From Pseudomonas sp. RIT288 (GTDB lineage Bacteria; Pseudomonadota; Gammaproteobacteria; Pseudomonadales; Pseudomonadaceae): a stretch of DNA of 64,000 nt. The notes beneath the pieces were generated by a model. That model saw only the letters and a list, made by a program, of their open reading frames with translations, searched no databases and was not told the DNA's origin. The stretch is taken from the NCBI RefSeq assembly GCF_000631985.1, contig NZ_JFYN01000041.1, forward strand, positions 124,001 to 188,000. The letters run 5' to 3'. A program made the position numbers and the translations under genes. Below are positions 15,204-23,206 of the stretch, in pieces (the first letter of the stretch is position 1; the number at the start of each line of letters is the position of its first letter).

Positions 15204-16439
15204 TTACTCCCCGGAGACTTTCACTTCGTTGGGCGAGAACCCGGGATGGTTCGTCGGATTGCGCTGCTGGATTTCAGTGACCCGCGTGGCATCGCCGAGG
15301 TACTTGTAGGCGATCACCACTGCCGGCGCGCTTTCCTGCAGGGTTTTAGTGACGAGCCGTATACCCGAGGACGCGACCGACTTGAGATGCGCGACCGCTG
15401 CATCCTGCAGATCGCTGATCATTTGGTGGTGTGCCGGGCCGGCCTTGGTTTTCACCAGGTTAAGGGTATCGATCAGCGTCTGCTGTATCGCCTGCACATC
15501 ATCGATGGCGGGCACGTCCGCACGATTGATCGGCTGATTCGCCTGCTGGCCCACGGAAGGTATCGACGGCAATTTCACCGGTTTGCTTGCAACCGGCATT
15601 GAAGCGATCCACTGCGCCGCCTTCACGATCAGCGTGTCCTGCACCAGATCAGCCATGGCTTGCGCTGCTGCATTGGTGTCCTTGCCGGTAGTGATCTTCG
15701 GCGCATCAGCCTTGCGGATGGCTTCGAGTTGTTGGGACACGTCGGCAATCACGCCACGGTAGCCCTCCTTCGCGAATTCCTTGAGTTCCTTGATATCGCC
15801 GAGCAAGCCCTTGAACTCCGCTGCCACTTCCTTGGGCAACTCCTTGACGGCTTTCACCAGTTCAGTGATCTGCTTGTACTGCGCGATCAACGGCTTGAGC
15901 TGCTCCTTGATCACCTCATAAACCCCGGTCAGGCTGTTGCGCAGATTGGCAATGCCGATCCGCGCAGCCTTGATCAACGTCATCGCCTGCTCGAAACGCG
16001 CCACCGCAGACCCCAACAGACTGTCGGCTTTGGCCAGCAGCACTTTCTGGGTACTGACGCTGGCCGTTGGAAACGGCAGCGGCTGATCGGGATAAAACTT
16101 CAGACTAAAGGTCACCAACCCGCCATCCTGGCGGGTGTGGGTCATGTCGCATTCGCCGACCTTGACTTGCAGGCGTCCGAGCCACGGATGCACCAGTTCA
16201 CCACTGCCCGCCTCCAAGGCCTTGAGCAGCTTGTCGCGCTGCTCAAGGCAATCGGCGCCGATGATGAACGCCGTGATGTCGTGGGTCTTGGCCTGCTGGC
16301 CGAGATCCTCGAAATACGGCAGGTCACGTTGCGGATACTCGTGCAACTGACCTTTGCGACCGACCGGGCTTTTCGCCTGATCGATCCAGAACCCGACACC
16401 GCGAAACGATGCCGGCAACAAACGGTCACGCCAGTTCAT
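15204..16439 (-). CDS. Mu gp43-like tail/DNA-circularisation N-terminal domain protein
   Basis: The 411-residue protein starts with WRDRLLPASFRGVGFWID and has YFEDLGQQAKTHDITAFIIG, the conserved pattern of the DNA-circularisation N-terminal family (Mu gp43). Despite the name, these are tail/baseplate proteins, related in place to LysM-type proteins joining tape measure and hub. The central 200 residues are helical and charged. It overlaps the tape measure gene by 14 bp. Confidence 0.88.
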   Translation of the reverse strand: MNWRDRLLPASFRGVGFWIDQAKSPVGRKGQLHEYPQRDLPYFEDLGQQAKTHDITAFIIGADCLEQRDKLLKALEAGSGELVHPWLGRLQVKVGECDMTHTRQDGGLVTFSLKFYPDQPLPFPTASVSTQKVLLAKADSLLGSAVARFEQAMTLIKAARIGIANLRNSLTGVYEVIKEQLKPLIAQYKQITELVKAVKELPKEVAAEFKGLLGDIKELKEFAKEGYRGVIADVSQQLEAIRKADAPKITTGKDTNAAAQAMADLVQDTLIVKAAQWIASMPVASKPVKLPSIPSVGQQANQPINRADVPAIDDVQAIQQTLIDTLNLVKTKAGPAHHQMISDLQDAAVAHLKSVASSGIRLVTKTLQESAPAVVIAYKYLGDATRVTEIQQRNPTNHPGFSPNEVKVSGE

Positions 16440-18324
16440 TGGAACCTCCTGCCGACAGCGAGCGATAGCCGATGCGCGAAGACAGCGCCAGCCCCGGTTG
16501 ATTGGTTTGCGGTTGATCGGTACGCAACCCGGCCGGTGCGTTTTCGAAGCGCACGGTGAGGCCGCCTTCGAGTTGCGTACGGTTGTTGGCAGCGCTTTGC
16601 TGGATCAGGGCGCTGGAGGATTGCGGCAGCGATCCGCCCTGCAACGCCCCGTTTCCAGCAGACGCGGGACTTGCGCCAAAGAACGCCGGCGCCAGCTCAC
16701 CCTTGCCTTCGGCATTGGTCTGGCGCTGCGCCTCGGTCAGGGTTTCGACCTTGCCGGTGACCTTGGCGATCAACCCGGCGAAACCACCGTCGAACAGCTC
16801 CTTGATCGGCGCGATGACGGTTTGCAGCTTTTGCCACAACTCGCCGAACCACCCGACAATCGGCCCCCAGCTCTCGATGATCTGATCCAGAGGTTTCCAT
16901 TCGAACAGGGTGTGCAGAAAGTCCACAACCGGCGCAGACGCCGCCAGCACAACATCCCATAGCGCCGAAAAGACGTCGCCGACCGGCTGCCAGTACTGCG
17001 CAATCTGCTCCAGCGGCGACCATTCGAACAGGCTGTTGAAAAAGCCTTTGACCCGCTGCACTGACGTTTGCAGTGCCGTCCAGATCGGTTCGAAGTACCC
17101 GACGACACCACCCCAGGTGCTGGTGATCATTTCCATGGGGAAATAATCGAACAACGTCCGCAATGTATCCCGGGTGCTTTGCACAGCCGATTGCAGCGTC
17201 GTCCACACCGGCTGGAAGTACGCAACAACACCGCCCCAGGCGCTGGTGATCATCTGCATGGGCGAGAAGTCGAACAACGAAGCCAGGAACGCCTTGGCCG
17301 GCTGCGCGGCTTTTCGCAGGCCATCGAACATCGGCTCGAAGAACCTGACAACACCGCCCCACGCACTGTTGATCATCTGCATCGGCGAGAAATCGAACAG
17401 GTTTCTGAGGAACGCCATCACCGGCACACTCAAGGCCTTGAGCAGTTCCCAGATCGCCGAAAACAGCCCCGTCAGCGGCCCCCAGTTGTCCAGGATCATG
17501 CCGGCGGGCGTCCACGAGAACACCGATTTGAAGAAGTCGATTACCGGCGCAGTGACGGCTTTGACCTCGTCCCACATGCCCGAGAAGAATCCCGCAACCG
17601 GTGACCACAGCGCCGCCAGTGCATCCAGTGGTCGCCAGTCAAGAATCGAGCGCAACGTCGCCATCGCACTCGCACCGATGTTTTTCACGCCTTCCCACAT
17701 GCCTTTGAAGAACGCGCTGATCGGCGTCCAGTTGGCATAGATCAAACCGGCTGCCACCGCGATGCCCATGGCAATGAGCATGATCGGATTGGTCTTGAGC
17801 ACCATGCTCATGACGTCGAACACTTGCGTCGCACCGCTGACCGCAGTTTGCATCGCCGAGAAGGCGATGGCCGCCGCAGCCAGGCCTTCCACCAGTTGCG
17901 GGTTGTCGGCAAGCAGACTGCTGACCTGAGTCATCATCGGCTCAAGCCCGACCACCAACGCCCCGACCGCCGGCACCAACGCCGCGTCGACAGCAGCGGA
18001 AACCTTTTCCATCGACGCACTGAACACGTTCATGTTCTGTGCAGCGACTTTCGGCGCGGCGGGCAGATCGACGGTTTTCGCCGTCTCGCTGACTTCCGTC
18101 AATTTGCCCTGAAACGCCGCCGCCGACTTGATCCCGTCCACGAACGGCGTGATCACGCTGCCGCCCTTGAACAGACCGCTGATGTCCAGTTTGCCGAGGC
18201 CGGTCTGTTCCAGGTTTTTCTTGAAGCTCTCGACCTTTACTCGCAGGGCGCCGAGTTTGGGCGACAGTTCATCGATGCCCGTGATCAGCACCGGTGTTTG
18301 CACTTGCTTTTCTTCGTCTGCCAT
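16426..18324 (-). CDS. Tail tape measure protein of the Mu-like tailocin
   Basis: This 632-residue protein fills the tape-measure slot between the frameshifted chaperone gene and gp43. Tape measures set tail length and escort the hub. Residues 100-195 are helical with a hydrophobic segment (MLIAMGIAVAAGLIYA), and residues 199-511 consist of eight 41-residue units each with a tryptophan at the same place. The C terminus is low in complexity and rich in Ala/Gln/Ser. I start at the ATG at 18324, which overlaps the stop of the frameshift product (TGATG); a GTG one codon earlier is possible. Confidence 0.88.
   Translation of the reverse strand: MADEEKQVQTPVLITGIDELSPKLGALRVKVESFKKNLEQTGLGKLDISGLFKGGSVITPFVDGIKSAAAFQGKLTEVSETAKTVDLPAAPKVAAQNMNVFSASMEKVSAAVDAALVPAVGALVVGLEPMMTQVSSLLADNPQLVEGLAAAAIAFSAMQTAVSGATQVFDVMSMVLKTNPIMLIAMGIAVAAGLIYANWTPISAFFKGMWEGVKNIGASAMATLRSILDWRPLDALAALWSPVAGFFSGMWDEVKAVTAPVIDFFKSVFSWTPAGMILDNWGPLTGLFSAIWELLKALSVPVMAFLRNLFDFSPMQMINSAWGGVVRFFEPMFDGLRKAAQPAKAFLASLFDFSPMQMITSAWGGVVAYFQPVWTTLQSAVQSTRDTLRTLFDYFPMEMITSTWGGVVGYFEPIWTALQTSVQRVKGFFNSLFEWSPLEQIAQYWQPVGDVFSALWDVVLAASAPVVDFLHTLFEWKPLDQIIESWGPIVGWFGELWQKLQTVIAPIKELFDGGFAGLIAKVTGKVETLTEAQRQTNAEGKGELAPAFFGASPASAGNGALQGGSLPQSSSALIQQSAANNRTQLEGGLTVRFENAPAGLRTDQPQTNQPGLALSSRIGYRSLSAGGSNELA
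16792..17730 (-). repeat. Eight 41-residue tandem repeats in the tape measure gene
   Basis: Tryptophans fall at residues 199, 240, 281, 322, 363, 404, 445 and 486, an exact 41-residue spacing with no indels. Consensus around each: (F/D)-(D/E)-(F/W)-x-P-x-x-x-I-x-x-x-W-x-P-(V/I)-x-x-x-F. The middle units (322-404) are most alike, suggesting expansion by tandem duplication of 123 bp. Confidence 0.9.
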
Positions 18325-18751
18325 CACTGCACCTGCTGCATCGCATTGATCCGTTGCGCGTGCTCCAGCGATTCGCGGAGCACATCCAGTGGCCTGGCCA
18401 TCATCTGTTCGGGGTCAACCTTCCAGAACCAGGCCAGGTCATAGGCGACTGCGATCAGGTCGGTGATGGCTCCGACGCCGCACTCATGAAAAAACTCGCA
18501 ACGGCCCAGCTCAGCGCATTGAGGTCAGCCAGATCGAGCTGGTTGACCGACGACGGCGGGATGCCGGCGCACACGGCGATGTATTTGGCCGCCACGTCCA
18601 TGTCGAGGCTGACTTCTTCGCTCTTGTCGATCTTGTACGGCAGCGCCTTGATCGCTCGCACTTCCTGCACCGTCGGACGGCGCAGGACGAGTTCGGTCAG
18701 GGGCTCGCCGTGAGCTTCGATCGCAACCTGAAGCTTCACGGCGCCGCTCAT
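18324..18751 (-). CDS. Long tail assembly chaperone made by -1 frameshift (Mu-like set)
   Basis: Predicted transframe product of 142 residues. Ribosomes reading the 98-residue tail assembly gene slip back one base on TTTTTTC (18494-18488) and continue as FFHECGVGAITDL, then AYDLAWFWKVDPEQMMARP, to a TGA at 18326-18324 that touches the tape measure start. The downstream frame has no sensible start of its own and fills the gap between the genes exactly. In long-tailed phages such pairs coat the tape measure before the tube polymerises. The transframe product is inferred from sequence. Confidence 0.8.
18455..18751 (-). CDS. Short tail assembly chaperone (gp41-like, zero-frame product)
   Basis: The 98-residue product (TELVLRRPTVQEVRAIKALPY at about residues 19-39) belongs to the tail assembly protein family (Mu gp41/P2 E type). 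The four-base overlap with the tube gene stop (18748-18751) suggests coupled translation. Its last 12 codons lie downstream of the slippery site, so this is the normal-termination product and the frameshift gives the longer form. Role: chaperone for the tape measure, probably absent from the finished particle. Confidence 0.88.
   Translation of the reverse strand: MSGAVKLQVAIEAHGEPLTELVLRRPTVQEVRAIKALPYKIDKSEEVSLDMDVAAKYIAVCAGIPPSSVNQLDLADLNALSWAVASFFMSAASEPSPT
18488..18494 (-). promoter_or_regulatory. -1 ribosomal frameshift slippery heptamer TTTTTTC
   Basis: In the zero frame the codons are AGT TTT TTC, giving X-XXY-YYZ = T TTT TTC. A -1 slip opens a 55-codon extension that ends exactly at the tape measure start. 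Confidence 0.85.
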
Positions 18752-19095
18752 TGCCAGGTCCCCTTGATGCCTTCGAATTTCAGTTCGATGGTGGCGTCAT
18801 CGCCCTTGGAAACCGGCTCTTCGACCAGATAGGCACCGGCCAGCACGTAGACCTTGCCGTTGCTGAATTCGCAGGTGACGGTGATGTCGGTGCCTTCGAT
18901 CAGCTTCTTCAGCGGGAAGTCGGCGGTGTGCAGCGCGGTCACTTTGAACGACGGCGCGATGTCGGTTTCCTTGTAGAAACCCGGTACGACGGTTTCGCGT
19001 TTGACGGCCATCAGCGGGGCTTCGCAGCCGCCGTTGATAGTCAGTTGTGCACCGTCGACTTTGACGTAGCAGGTGCCTGCAATCACTTGACCCAT
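18748..19095 (-). CDS. Tail tube protein of the Mu-like tailocin
   Basis: The 115-residue protein (MGQVIAGTCYVKVDGAQL..., then GFYKETDIAPSFKVTALH and DITVTCEFSNGKVYVLAGA) matches the phage tail tube family of Mu gpM. It stacks as hexameric rings inside the sheath and is driven into the target cell on contraction. GGGAG stands before the start. It lies after the sheath gene with a terminator-like hairpin between them. Confidence 0.9.
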   Translation of the reverse strand: MGQVIAGTCYVKVDGAQLTINGGCEAPLMAVKRETVVPGFYKETDIAPSFKVTALHTADFPLKKLIEGTDITVTCEFSNGKVYVLAGAYLVEEPVSKGDDATIELKFEGIKGTWQ

Positions 19096-19112
19096 GGTGT
19101 TACTCCCTTCAA

Positions 19113-19137
19113 ATAAAAAAGCCCACCGAGGTGGGCT
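19113..19137 (-). terminator. Hairpin with T-run between sheath and tube genes
   Basis: On the minus strand GCCCACC, loop TCG, GTGGGC is followed by TTTTTTATTTG. It could act as a partial terminator or protect the 3' end of sheath mRNA. Confidence 0.7.
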
Positions 19138-19162
19138 GAATGCTTGCGGCCAAACGCGGTTA

Positions 19163-20659
19163 TCAGGCCGCGTCGTCGTATTGCAGACGGAATTGGTTGA
19201 GCAGTGCGAACACGCGCAGACCGTTGATGTAATCCGGCGGGAACAGCACGTTCACGCGGCTCGGGTCCTGCACGTCGCGCTCGACGATCAGGTGCTCGGC
19301 GAACAGCTCGGCGTTCTCCACGTGGCCTTCCAGTTCCAGCTTGGCGTACTGCGCAATCAGCTCGCCGCGAATGGTCGCCGGGGTGACGATCGGCTGGCCG
19401 GCGCCGAAACGGGTGCCGTCGGAGGCCAGTTTGTGGCGACCGTATTTGCTGGTGATCACGCTTTGCAGACGACGCACGATGAACGCCGACTGGTGCATGG
19501 TTTCGCTGTCCAGGTAGGAGTTGTCGGCCTGCCCGTAAGCGTTCTTCTGGTAGGTGGTGATCGAACGCTGAATGCGCACGTAACCGCCTTCGTAGTACGC
19601 GGTGGCGATGCCGTAGTTGAGCAGCGACTGACGCTCGGTCAGGGTGAAACGCTCGCTGGCCGGCGCCGGATCAACGCCCGGCAGGCTGCCGCTTTGGGTC
19701 GGACGGCTGGCATCGGCGGAGATGAACACCGCGGTGCGCGCAGCCAGTGCTGCAGCTTGTACCCAGAACGGTTGCGGTACACCCGGCTCCAGCGCCTGAA
19801 TGGTCATGTGCTGGTCGTTACGTGCCTGGCCAGCAGCAACCAGCGTGCCGACGGTGCCACGCTTGGCGCTGTAGACGTGACCGAACAGTTGCTTGGCCCA
19901 GGACCAGCGACCGGTGCTGTCATCCATCACTGCTTGCCAGGTATTGAGAGTCGACAGATCCGACCACGGCAGTGCGATGAACTCGAACGGCTCGTCGCCC
20001 AGTGCAGCCACAGCTGCGACCTGATCCGGCACACCGGCGCCGCCGGTCATGGCGGTGATCGCAGTGGTCAGGCCGGCCGGGGTTTCTTCGCCGTTGCTCT
20101 TGCCCAGGCGATTGAACTGCAGGCTGATGTCGTTACCGCTGTCGCCGGTCCACTTGGCGTTCAGGGTGACCACACCTTCGGCAGCCGCAGCGCTCACCGG
20201 CAGATCGGCGGTGGCATTGATTTTCTGTGCCAGTGCGGTAGCCGCTTGAGCAGCGGTGGCACCGTTGACCACGGTGGCCTGCACACGCACACCAGCGACG
20301 TACAGGTTGAGCACGCCAGCCTGAGTCGCAGTGCCAGTCAGGGTCAGCACGCCTTTGGCGATGGCGCCTTCAGTGTTGTGCAGCGGCAGGCACCAGATCT
20401 CACCGATCGGGTCTGCCTTGCGGAAGGTCTCGTACATCGAAGCGAGCATCGAGCCCTGACCACCGATGCTTTTCGCCAGCGCAACGCTGGAGACCAGCAC
20501 CAGTTTGCCGACCTCAGTCGGGGCAATGTTGTCGTTGACCTGAGCGACGATCAGACGGCGCATGGCCGAGGTCGCGCTATTGGCGGCCGAGTTGTCCATT
20601 TCGGCATAGAACAGCGGTACACGAATGTCCGCGGGGATGTTGCTGAATCCGATCGCCAT
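19163..20659 (-). CDS. Tail sheath protein of the Mu-like tailocin
   Basis: The 498-residue product is close in length to the Mu sheath (gpL). It begins MAIGFSNIPADIRVPLFYAE, the conserved N terminus of Mu-type sheaths, and ends in a domain with VLFPPDYINGLRVFALLNQFRLQYD that closes the contractile lattice. The start is the ATG at 20659 with GGGAG upstream, overlapping the stop of the DUF2635 gene (TAATG). An open N-terminal extension is unconserved. Contraction of this sheath drives the tube through the target envelope. Confidence 0.95.
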   Translation of the reverse strand: MAIGFSNIPADIRVPLFYAEMDNSAANSATSAMRRLIVAQVNDNIAPTEVGKLVLVSSVALAKSIGGQGSMLASMYETFRKADPIGEIWCLPLHNTEGAIAKGVLTLTGTATQAGVLNLYVAGVRVQATVVNGATAAQAATALAQKINATADLPVSAAAAEGVVTLNAKWTGDSGNDISLQFNRLGKSNGEETPAGLTTAITAMTGGAGVPDQVAAVAALGDEPFEFIALPWSDLSTLNTWQAVMDDSTGRWSWAKQLFGHVYSAKRGTVGTLVAAGQARNDQHMTIQALEPGVPQPFWVQAAALAARTAVFISADASRPTQSGSLPGVDPAPASERFTLTERQSLLNYGIATAYYEGGYVRIQRSITTYQKNAYGQADNSYLDSETMHQSAFIVRRLQSVITSKYGRHKLASDGTRFGAGQPIVTPATIRGELIAQYAKLELEGHVENAELFAEHLIVERDVQDPSRVNVLFPPDYINGLRVFALLNQFRLQYDDAA

Positions 20660-20838
20660 TATTTGGCTCCCTGTGCTTTGACTTTTACGGTTTTGAGGGT
20701 GATATCGCCGTCGGCCAGACGTCGGCGCCACCAGGCGCTGTCCAGCACTTCACGGCCTTCTTTGGGCAGCAGATCGCCCGCTTCCGGGTCAGGCACGGCA
20801 CGGCCAGCGGCCGGCAGTACGGTGATGCGATTGCTCAT
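20659..20838 (-). CDS. DUF2635 small protein (Mu gp38-like position)
   Basis: A 59-residue protein, MSNRITVLPAAGRAVPDPEA..., then LPKEGREVLDSAWWRRRLADGD and a lysine-rich end. The VPDP and WWRRRLADGD patterns match the DUF2635 family that lies just before the sheath gene in Mu-like tails. It overlaps the gp37-like gene by ATGA and the sheath gene by TAATG, so all three are probably translated in series. Role unknown; possibly a tail assembly factor. Confidence 0.85.
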   Translation of the reverse strand: MSNRITVLPAAGRAVPDPEAGDLLPKEGREVLDSAWWRRRLADGDITLKTVKVKAQGAK

Positions 20839-21419
20839 GGGGTTACGTCTCCAGAGAAAGTCAGTTCCACGCGCCCGTCAGGGCCCGGGTGTTTCAGATT
20901 GGGGTCGGCCGGGTCGATCGCATCGACCCGCACAGTGACCCCGGTAAAGGACGACAAGCCGTCCAGTTCACGTTCGTGCCAACTCTCCGCAGGCTGACTG
21001 GGCAGATTGCGGCCGAGCTGGAACTCGGCAAAAAAGCGCAGCCGATAGAAGGCCCGGCTGCTGTTGATCGAGACCATCTCGCCGCCGTCGTAGACGATGG
21101 CGCTGTAGTCAGTGCCCGACTTGAACCCCACCAGCGCGCGCCACAGTTCGGCGCGCAGGTCGTGCAACAGATCCAGCGCTTTTGTGCCGTCGCTGGCATC
21201 AAGCGCCAGGACGATTTCGAAGCGGTCGCGGATCGGTTGCGCGGTGAGGTTTTGCGCGGTGCTGTTGCTGGCTACATCGGCCAGCGGCAGCACATGGGCC
21301 GAAGGCGTCGGCAGATCGGCATTGCCTTGCAGCAACGCCAGATCGACGCCCACCGCAATGTGGTTGGCAAGGCTTGGGCATTGCGCACGCAGTTGCGTGA
21401 GGATCGGGGTGATCTTCAT
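20835..21419 (-). CDS. Gp37/DUF1834-like protein, putative tail terminator (Mu-like)
   Basis: The 194-residue product starts at 21419 (MKITPILTQLRAQCP); a longer frame upstream runs into a REPIN and is not used. The pattern of an N-terminal helix, central strands with RDRFEIVLALDASDG, then FYRLRFFAEFQLG and a final strand pair fits the Mu gp37 family, which takes the place of tail terminator proteins that cap the sheath/tube end. The terminator role is inferred. It is the first gene of the Mu-like set in transcription order. Confidence 0.75.
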   Translation of the reverse strand: MKITPILTQLRAQCPSLANHIAVGVDLALLQGNADLPTPSAHVLPLADVASNSTAQNLTAQPIRDRFEIVLALDASDGTKALDLLHDLRAELWRALVGFKSGTDYSAIVYDGGEMVSINSSRAFYRLRFFAEFQLGRNLPSQPAESWHERELDGLSSFTGVTVRVDAIDPADPNLKHPGPDGRVELTFSGDVTP

Positions 21420-21459
21420 GGTGGTGTTCCAGAGTGTGGGGGAGTTACCGCAAGACCAA

Positions 21460-21549
21460 TGTGGGAGCGAGCCTGCTCGCGAAGGCGGACCTACATTCAA
21501 AAACAATGTTGATCGATCCACCGCTTTCGCGAGCAGGCTCGCTCCCACA
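21460..21549. repeat. REPIN at the border between the P2-like and Mu-like sets
   Basis: Inverted copies of TGTGGGAGCGAGCCTGCTCG enclose about 35 bp. The same REP type occurs at 47726-47825. Its place exactly between gpD and the gp37-like gene marks the junction of the two tail gene sets. Confidence 0.92.
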
Positions 21550-21579
21550 GGGGTTTGTGTCGCTCTGAGAAAGAGTGAA

Positions 21580-22608
21580 TCAGTCCTTGGCTTCAGCCTT
21601 GGGATCAAGACCGCTGGCATCGATCACGCAGCGATAGCTGTTCTCGCGATTGCCACTGGCGGTGACCTTGTCGATCGACCAGCGCCCGCGCATGAAGTCC
21701 GGCCAGGTCTCATCGAGCAGCACCAGGCCTTCGGCCGCCAGCCGTGGATCGCCGGGACAGCTGATCTTGACCTTGTACTTTTGCCGGAGCATCTTGCGCA
21801 CTTCGCCTTCGCCGACGGCGATCGCATCGGCTTCGCTGGGTTGCTTCTGGCGGAGGGTCTTGAACGGCGCAAGTCCCGTTTCAACCCAGCGCAACACACC
21901 CGCGGCACCATCCCAGAAACAGGTCTTGCAGCCCTTGGTCTGCTCACGGGCAGACTCCTCCAGCGTGGCGCTGATGAATGCGTGATCGCCGGGACGGTTG
22001 TTGCTGGTCACCGACAAAGTCACGTCCGCCAGCACCTGGCCCGACAACGATTTGGTCTGGCCGGGACGGGCCAGCACGTACACGTCGTCGTAGGGTTTGG
22101 TCACCGCGTTGTACTTTTTCGCCAGGCGCGTCAGAAAGCTCATGTCGGTTTCGTTGGACTGGTCGACATGCGCGATTCTGATCATCGCCACCTCAGGAGC
22201 GACGCGCGGTGAAAAGCCATGGCTCGACACCAGTTTGCGAAACAGCGCACCCAATGTGGTAGGGCCATGACTGGCCGTGCGGCGTTGCTTGAAGCCCGTC
22301 TCATCATCCTTGCTGAACGGTGCCGCCGTGGCCACCAGAGTCAGGCGAAACGGGAACAGCGTCGGTGTCAGGCGCGTCACTTTGAACTGGCCCTTGTCGA
22401 CCATTCCCGACTCCAGATAGCCGACCTCAAGGCCGATTTTCCCGCCCAGATCCGGCAGCCCTTCGAGGCCTTCAAGATCGATCGTCAACGTCAGTTGATC
22501 GGACTCGAAACCGGCTGCATCGATGTGTTCCCAACTGATCAGGCGTTGATTGAGCAGGGCCGAATGGGCCCCGTAGAGTCTTACCGCCGGGGTGAAACCC
22601 AGTGCCAT
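21580..22608 (-). CDS. Late control gene D-like baseplate hub (P2-like tailocin)
   Basis: The 342-residue protein belongs to the gpD family: N terminus MALGFTPAVRLYGAH, a central part with MSFLTRLAKKYNAVTKPYDDVYVLARPGQTKS (about residues 156-187), and a C-terminal part ending in the acidic SGLDPKAEAKD. In P2 and R-pyocins gpD forms the trimeric hub joining tube and spike. It is the last gene of the P2-like set, 9 bp after gpX. Confidence 0.92.
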   Translation of the reverse strand: MALGFTPAVRLYGAHSALLNQRLISWEHIDAAGFESDQLTLTIDLEGLEGLPDLGGKIGLEVGYLESGMVDKGQFKVTRLTPTLFPFRLTLVATAAPFSKDDETGFKQRRTASHGPTTLGALFRKLVSSHGFSPRVAPEVAMIRIAHVDQSNETDMSFLTRLAKKYNAVTKPYDDVYVLARPGQTKSLSGQVLADVTLSVTSNNRPGDHAFISATLEESAREQTKGCKTCFWDGAAGVLRWVETGLAPFKTLRQKQPSEADAIAVGEGEVRKMLRQKYKVKISCPGDPRLAAEGLVLLDETWPDFMRGRWSIDKVTASGNRENSYRCVIDASGLDPKAEAKD

Positions 22609-22617
22609 GCAACCTCC

Positions 22618-22830
22618 TTAATCCCAGGCCGTGAGCGGTTTGATCGTGGCCGGTTTCGAGTCGAGTTCCGGCAGCGTGACCCAAACGCCCGCAGGCAGGA
22701 TCGGGCCGTATTCGGCCAAGGTCGGGTTGAGTTTCCACAGGGCCTCTTCAGCGGCGTCATCACTGCGTCCGGTTTCGCGGTAGAGCAGCAGATTCACCGA
22801 ATCACCGGCCACGCTTCGTACCTTACGCAT
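22618..22830 (-). CDS. Tail protein X
   Basis: The 70-residue protein MRKVRSVAGDSVNLLLYRETGRSD... is a gpX-family protein, with the LysM-like start GDSVNLLLYRE and the motif LNPTLAEYGPILPAGVWVTLPEL. P2 gpX is needed for tail assembly at the hub. It overlaps gpU by 8 bp and precedes gpD, the canonical U-X-D order of P2 and R-pyocins. Confidence 0.92.
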   Translation of the reverse strand: MRKVRSVAGDSVNLLLYRETGRSDDAAEEALWKLNPTLAEYGPILPAGVWVTLPELDSKPATIKPLTAWD

Positions 22831-23206
22831 TGTTGAACTCCGTTAACCCGACCACCCACTTGATCACCATCGCGGTGCCGTCATCGATGACCTCGCTCTG
22901 GTTTTCGTCGATGCTGTTGATCCGCCACAGGCCCCAGTTGCGCCCGATACCGTCAATCAACGGCAGCGGCACCCGCTGTGCCTGAAGGGCGCGCAATTCA
23001 TCGAGTCGATCCATGGCCACGGCATACATCGAGGTGCCGCTGATGGTCAGCGATTCCGCTTTCTGCCCGGTCTGACTGGATTTCGGTTTGCTGGTCAGGA
23101 TCTGGATGTCGCTCCAGCCACCGTCGGACTTTCGCGCCAGCGTGCTGTAAGCGAAGTTGCGCGACAGGCCGAAGATGAAACTGCCTAGAGCCATTTGTTG
23201 TTTCAT
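22823..23206 (-). CDS. Tail protein U
   Basis: The 127-residue product (MALGSFIFGL near the start, then GRNWGLWRINSIDENQSE at about residues 88-105 and IKWVVGLTEF) is a typical gpU. In P2-type tails gpU works with D and X in tail completion. It shares one base with the tape measure stop. Confidence 0.92.
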   Translation of the reverse strand: MKQQMALGSFIFGLSRNFAYSTLARKSDGGWSDIQILTSKPKSSQTGQKAESLTISGTSMYAVAMDRLDELRALQAQRVPLPLIDGIGRNWGLWRINSIDENQSEVIDDGTAMVIKWVVGLTEFNNA

